From Ochromonas danica (lineage: Eukaryota; Sar; Chrysophyceae; Chromulinales; Chromulinaceae): a DNA stretch of 64,000 nucleotides. A program made the position numbers and the translations under genes. How positions within the stretch are numbered: position 1 is the first letter of the stretch; each line of letters opens with the position of its first letter. Below are positions 62,669-64,000 of the stretch, piece by piece. The notes beneath the pieces are model-generated. The model searched no databases. It saw only the letters and a list, made by a program, of their open reading frames with translations, and had not been told where the DNA came from. The DNA lies in contig VKHL01000027.1 of NCBI GenBank assembly GCA_015146655.1, positions 62,001 to 126,000 on the forward strand. The letters are read 5' to 3'.

Positions 62669-64000
62669 CTAAGGTAAAGGAGGTGCAGAGGGGAGCTTGT
62701 GATTAGGTAGGATATCAATAGGAATAGCTTGAACCATCTCGCCTGTTGACAGGTTTCCTTCAGCGCCAGGCTGCATTGTGACGAGCTCCAACGCCACAAA
62801 AATTGATTCCAAATCTCTCGCCATGTTCTCGTCAATGCTGCTGCTGATATTGTTGTTATCTTCTACATATTGAGAAGAACCTTCTTGCTGCTGGTCCACC
62901 GCAACAACTGAAGGTGATAATCTCCAACGACCATATTTGCGCCACGGCCGCCAACACAGCACACACAACACAGAAACACCAACGATGGGAACAAGCACCA
63001 CCAGCATATAGAACACGACGTTCGCAGACCCTCCATCTCCTCCATCGCCATCATCATCATTTCCATTTCCATCTACTGGAGTGCTTATCACCACTGTGCT
63101 GCATTGCAACTCCGTCACACTCACACTGAAGCTAGAATCTCCCATGCCATTCGCCACGCTGATCAATGTGTTCTGAAGGCTCTGAAGACCGCTGGAACTC
63201 TCCAGCCAACTGATGTCACTGTTCACCTCGTCCAAGGCATCATCTAGCGTTGCTCCATAGGGAAGAGACAAGTCAGACAGCATCATGCTCACTTGCAATG
63301 TTACCGCGCTGTTACCATCCGCCAAAGGTACTGCATCCGTTCTGGCACTCGTAGAGTCAAAAGTTGAAATCGCAACGAAAGTAACCTCACTTGACGGTAT
63401 GCCCAATACGTCTGCCAAGGATTGTACCCACATTGATTGTGCCAAATCATCCGAACGAGAATAACCATCTTGGACAGAAACGCTCAGTGTAAATATAAAT
63501 TTGGTAAGAGCATCAGCACTAGGCGCCATAGTTGGAGCTTTTGTGAGCCCAGGAGAAGGCCGGCGAGAAGGGGAAGGGGTAGGAGCAATCGTTGGAGACT
63601 TCGTTGTCACATACATACGAATGCCCACTTGACCACCACAGCTACCCGTGGAATAACAACCTTCCCAAATACTGTATGTCTGACAAGATGAGTAAGTGGG
63701 AACTGCATAGGTCAACTCTGCACAGCCACCACATGTTGTACTACTTCTAGCTACTTCGTTACCAGAACTGTCCAACAACCTCAACACCTGGTTGCCAGAA
63801 CAGTATGAAGAAATATAACCATACGAATAGCTCGAGCAGCTCCCCAATGAAATGCTGTAGCCGCCACACACAGATATATAACATTGTGGTGTGGTAGCAT
63901 AGCTGGTAGCTGAGTTGGTATTACTACCAGCGTAATAACCGCAATAGTAATAGTAGTAGCTGCCAATATAGCCGTAGTACGAAGCCGATGTGCGACTTAT
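62669..64000 (-). CDS. Type I membrane protein with Tyr/Cys-rich ectodomain, partial
   Basis: Open from the right edge (start lies beyond the window) to a stop at 62669, at least 443 aa. Order: a Tyr/Ser/Gly-rich region (SYYYYYCGYYAG), Cys-rich domain (CSGNQVLRLLDSSGNEVARS, CGGCAELTY, CQTYSIWEGCYSTGSCGGQ), a Pro/Thr linker (SPTIAPTPSPSRRPSPG, KAPTMAPS), a SEA-like alpha/beta domain of about 130 residues (FIFTLSVSVQDGYSR, SLADVLGIPSSEVTF, LQNTLISVAN), an acidic Gly/Asp linker, one membrane helix (VVFYMLVVLVPIVGVSVL with VLC), and a cytosolic tail of about 110 residues. The PT-rich linker is typical of ochrophyte surface proteins. A cell-surface role is inferred; the ectodomain family is not known to me. 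Confidence 0.82.
   Translation of the reverse strand: MSRTSASYYGYIGSYYYYYCGYYAGSNTNSATSYATTPQCYISVCGGYSISLGSCSSYSYGYISSYCSGNQVLRLLDSSGNEVARSSTTCGGCAELTYAVPTYSSCQTYSIWEGCYSTGSCGGQVGIRMYVTTKSPTIAPTPSPSRRPSPGLTKAPTMAPSADALTKFIFTLSVSVQDGYSRSDDLAQSMWVQSLADVLGIPSSEVTFVAISTFDSTSARTDAVPLADGNSAVTLQVSMMLSDLSLPYGATLDDALDEVNSDISWLESSSGLQSLQNTLISVANGMGDSSFSVSVTELQCSTVVISTPVDGNGNDDDGDGGDGGSANVVFYMLVVLVPIVGVSVLCVLCWRPWRKYGRWRLSPSVVAVDQQQEGSSQYVEDNNNISSSIDENMARDLESIFVALELVTMQPGAEGNLSTGEMVQAIPIDILPNHKLPSAPPLP

Overview
The window is nuclear DNA of a compact, intron-bearing eukaryote, most likely a photosynthetic stramenopile (ochrophyte alga). The evidence is: GT-AG introns of about 42-85 nt that can be spliced by eye with matching phases; a plastid-type MEP-pathway enzyme (IspG) at the left edge; a putative organelle-targeted bacterial-type RNA-binding protein; CCCTAA (TTAGGG-type) telomere-like motifs; and PT-rich and QPS-repeat extracellular protein sequence of a kind common in ochrophytes. 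The lineage is an inference; no rRNA or organelle gene is present to test it.

Layout. 1-9.5 kb: end of ispG, UBC9 (SUMO E2), an ACOT9-type double-hotdog thioesterase, NF-YB, an ATG11/FIP200 autophagy scaffold in nine exons, and an EngB/YihA GTPase. 10.2-25 kb: an unrecognised disordered protein, a small secreted CxGGxC protein, a very large (about 2,790 aa) PH-LRR-PH-MyTH4-FERM scaffold, and an ankyrin TRP-type channel. 25-35 kb: YIF1, DRG2, the nuclear cap-binding subunit NCBP1, the small TFIIH subunit TFB5/TTDA, and an O-GlcNAc transferase. 35-54 kb: a small secreted protein, an ankyrin-Roc (ROCO-like) GTPase, an S1/winged-helix/RRM fusion, a two-RRM protein, a threonine dehydratase, a vWA-alpha-kinase, and a U-box/double-FHA protein. 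54-64 kb: an unknown protein, a VASt-like protein, a FUN14 protein, a pseudo-receiver protein, and the C-terminal part of a Tyr/Cys-rich type I membrane protein.

Most genes are core cell biology (SUMO, autophagy, transcription, RNA capping, vesicle traffic, GTPases) and form no pathway or operon. They sit in mixed orientation with short intergenic gaps. The right 8 kb differs: it is gene-poor and holds decayed 130-bp repeats, short tandem duplications, a 28-unit AGT tract, an inverted repeat, a decayed QPS-repeat coding relic and three telomere-like tracts, each next to a rearrangement junction. This looks like subtelomere-like or repair-scarred DNA. I saw no virus-derived element, transposase, reverse transcriptase, rRNA, convincing tRNA or CRISPR array.

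Exon boundaries below were worked out by hand from splice consensus, reading phase and family similarity. Total coding length of each spliced model divides by three.
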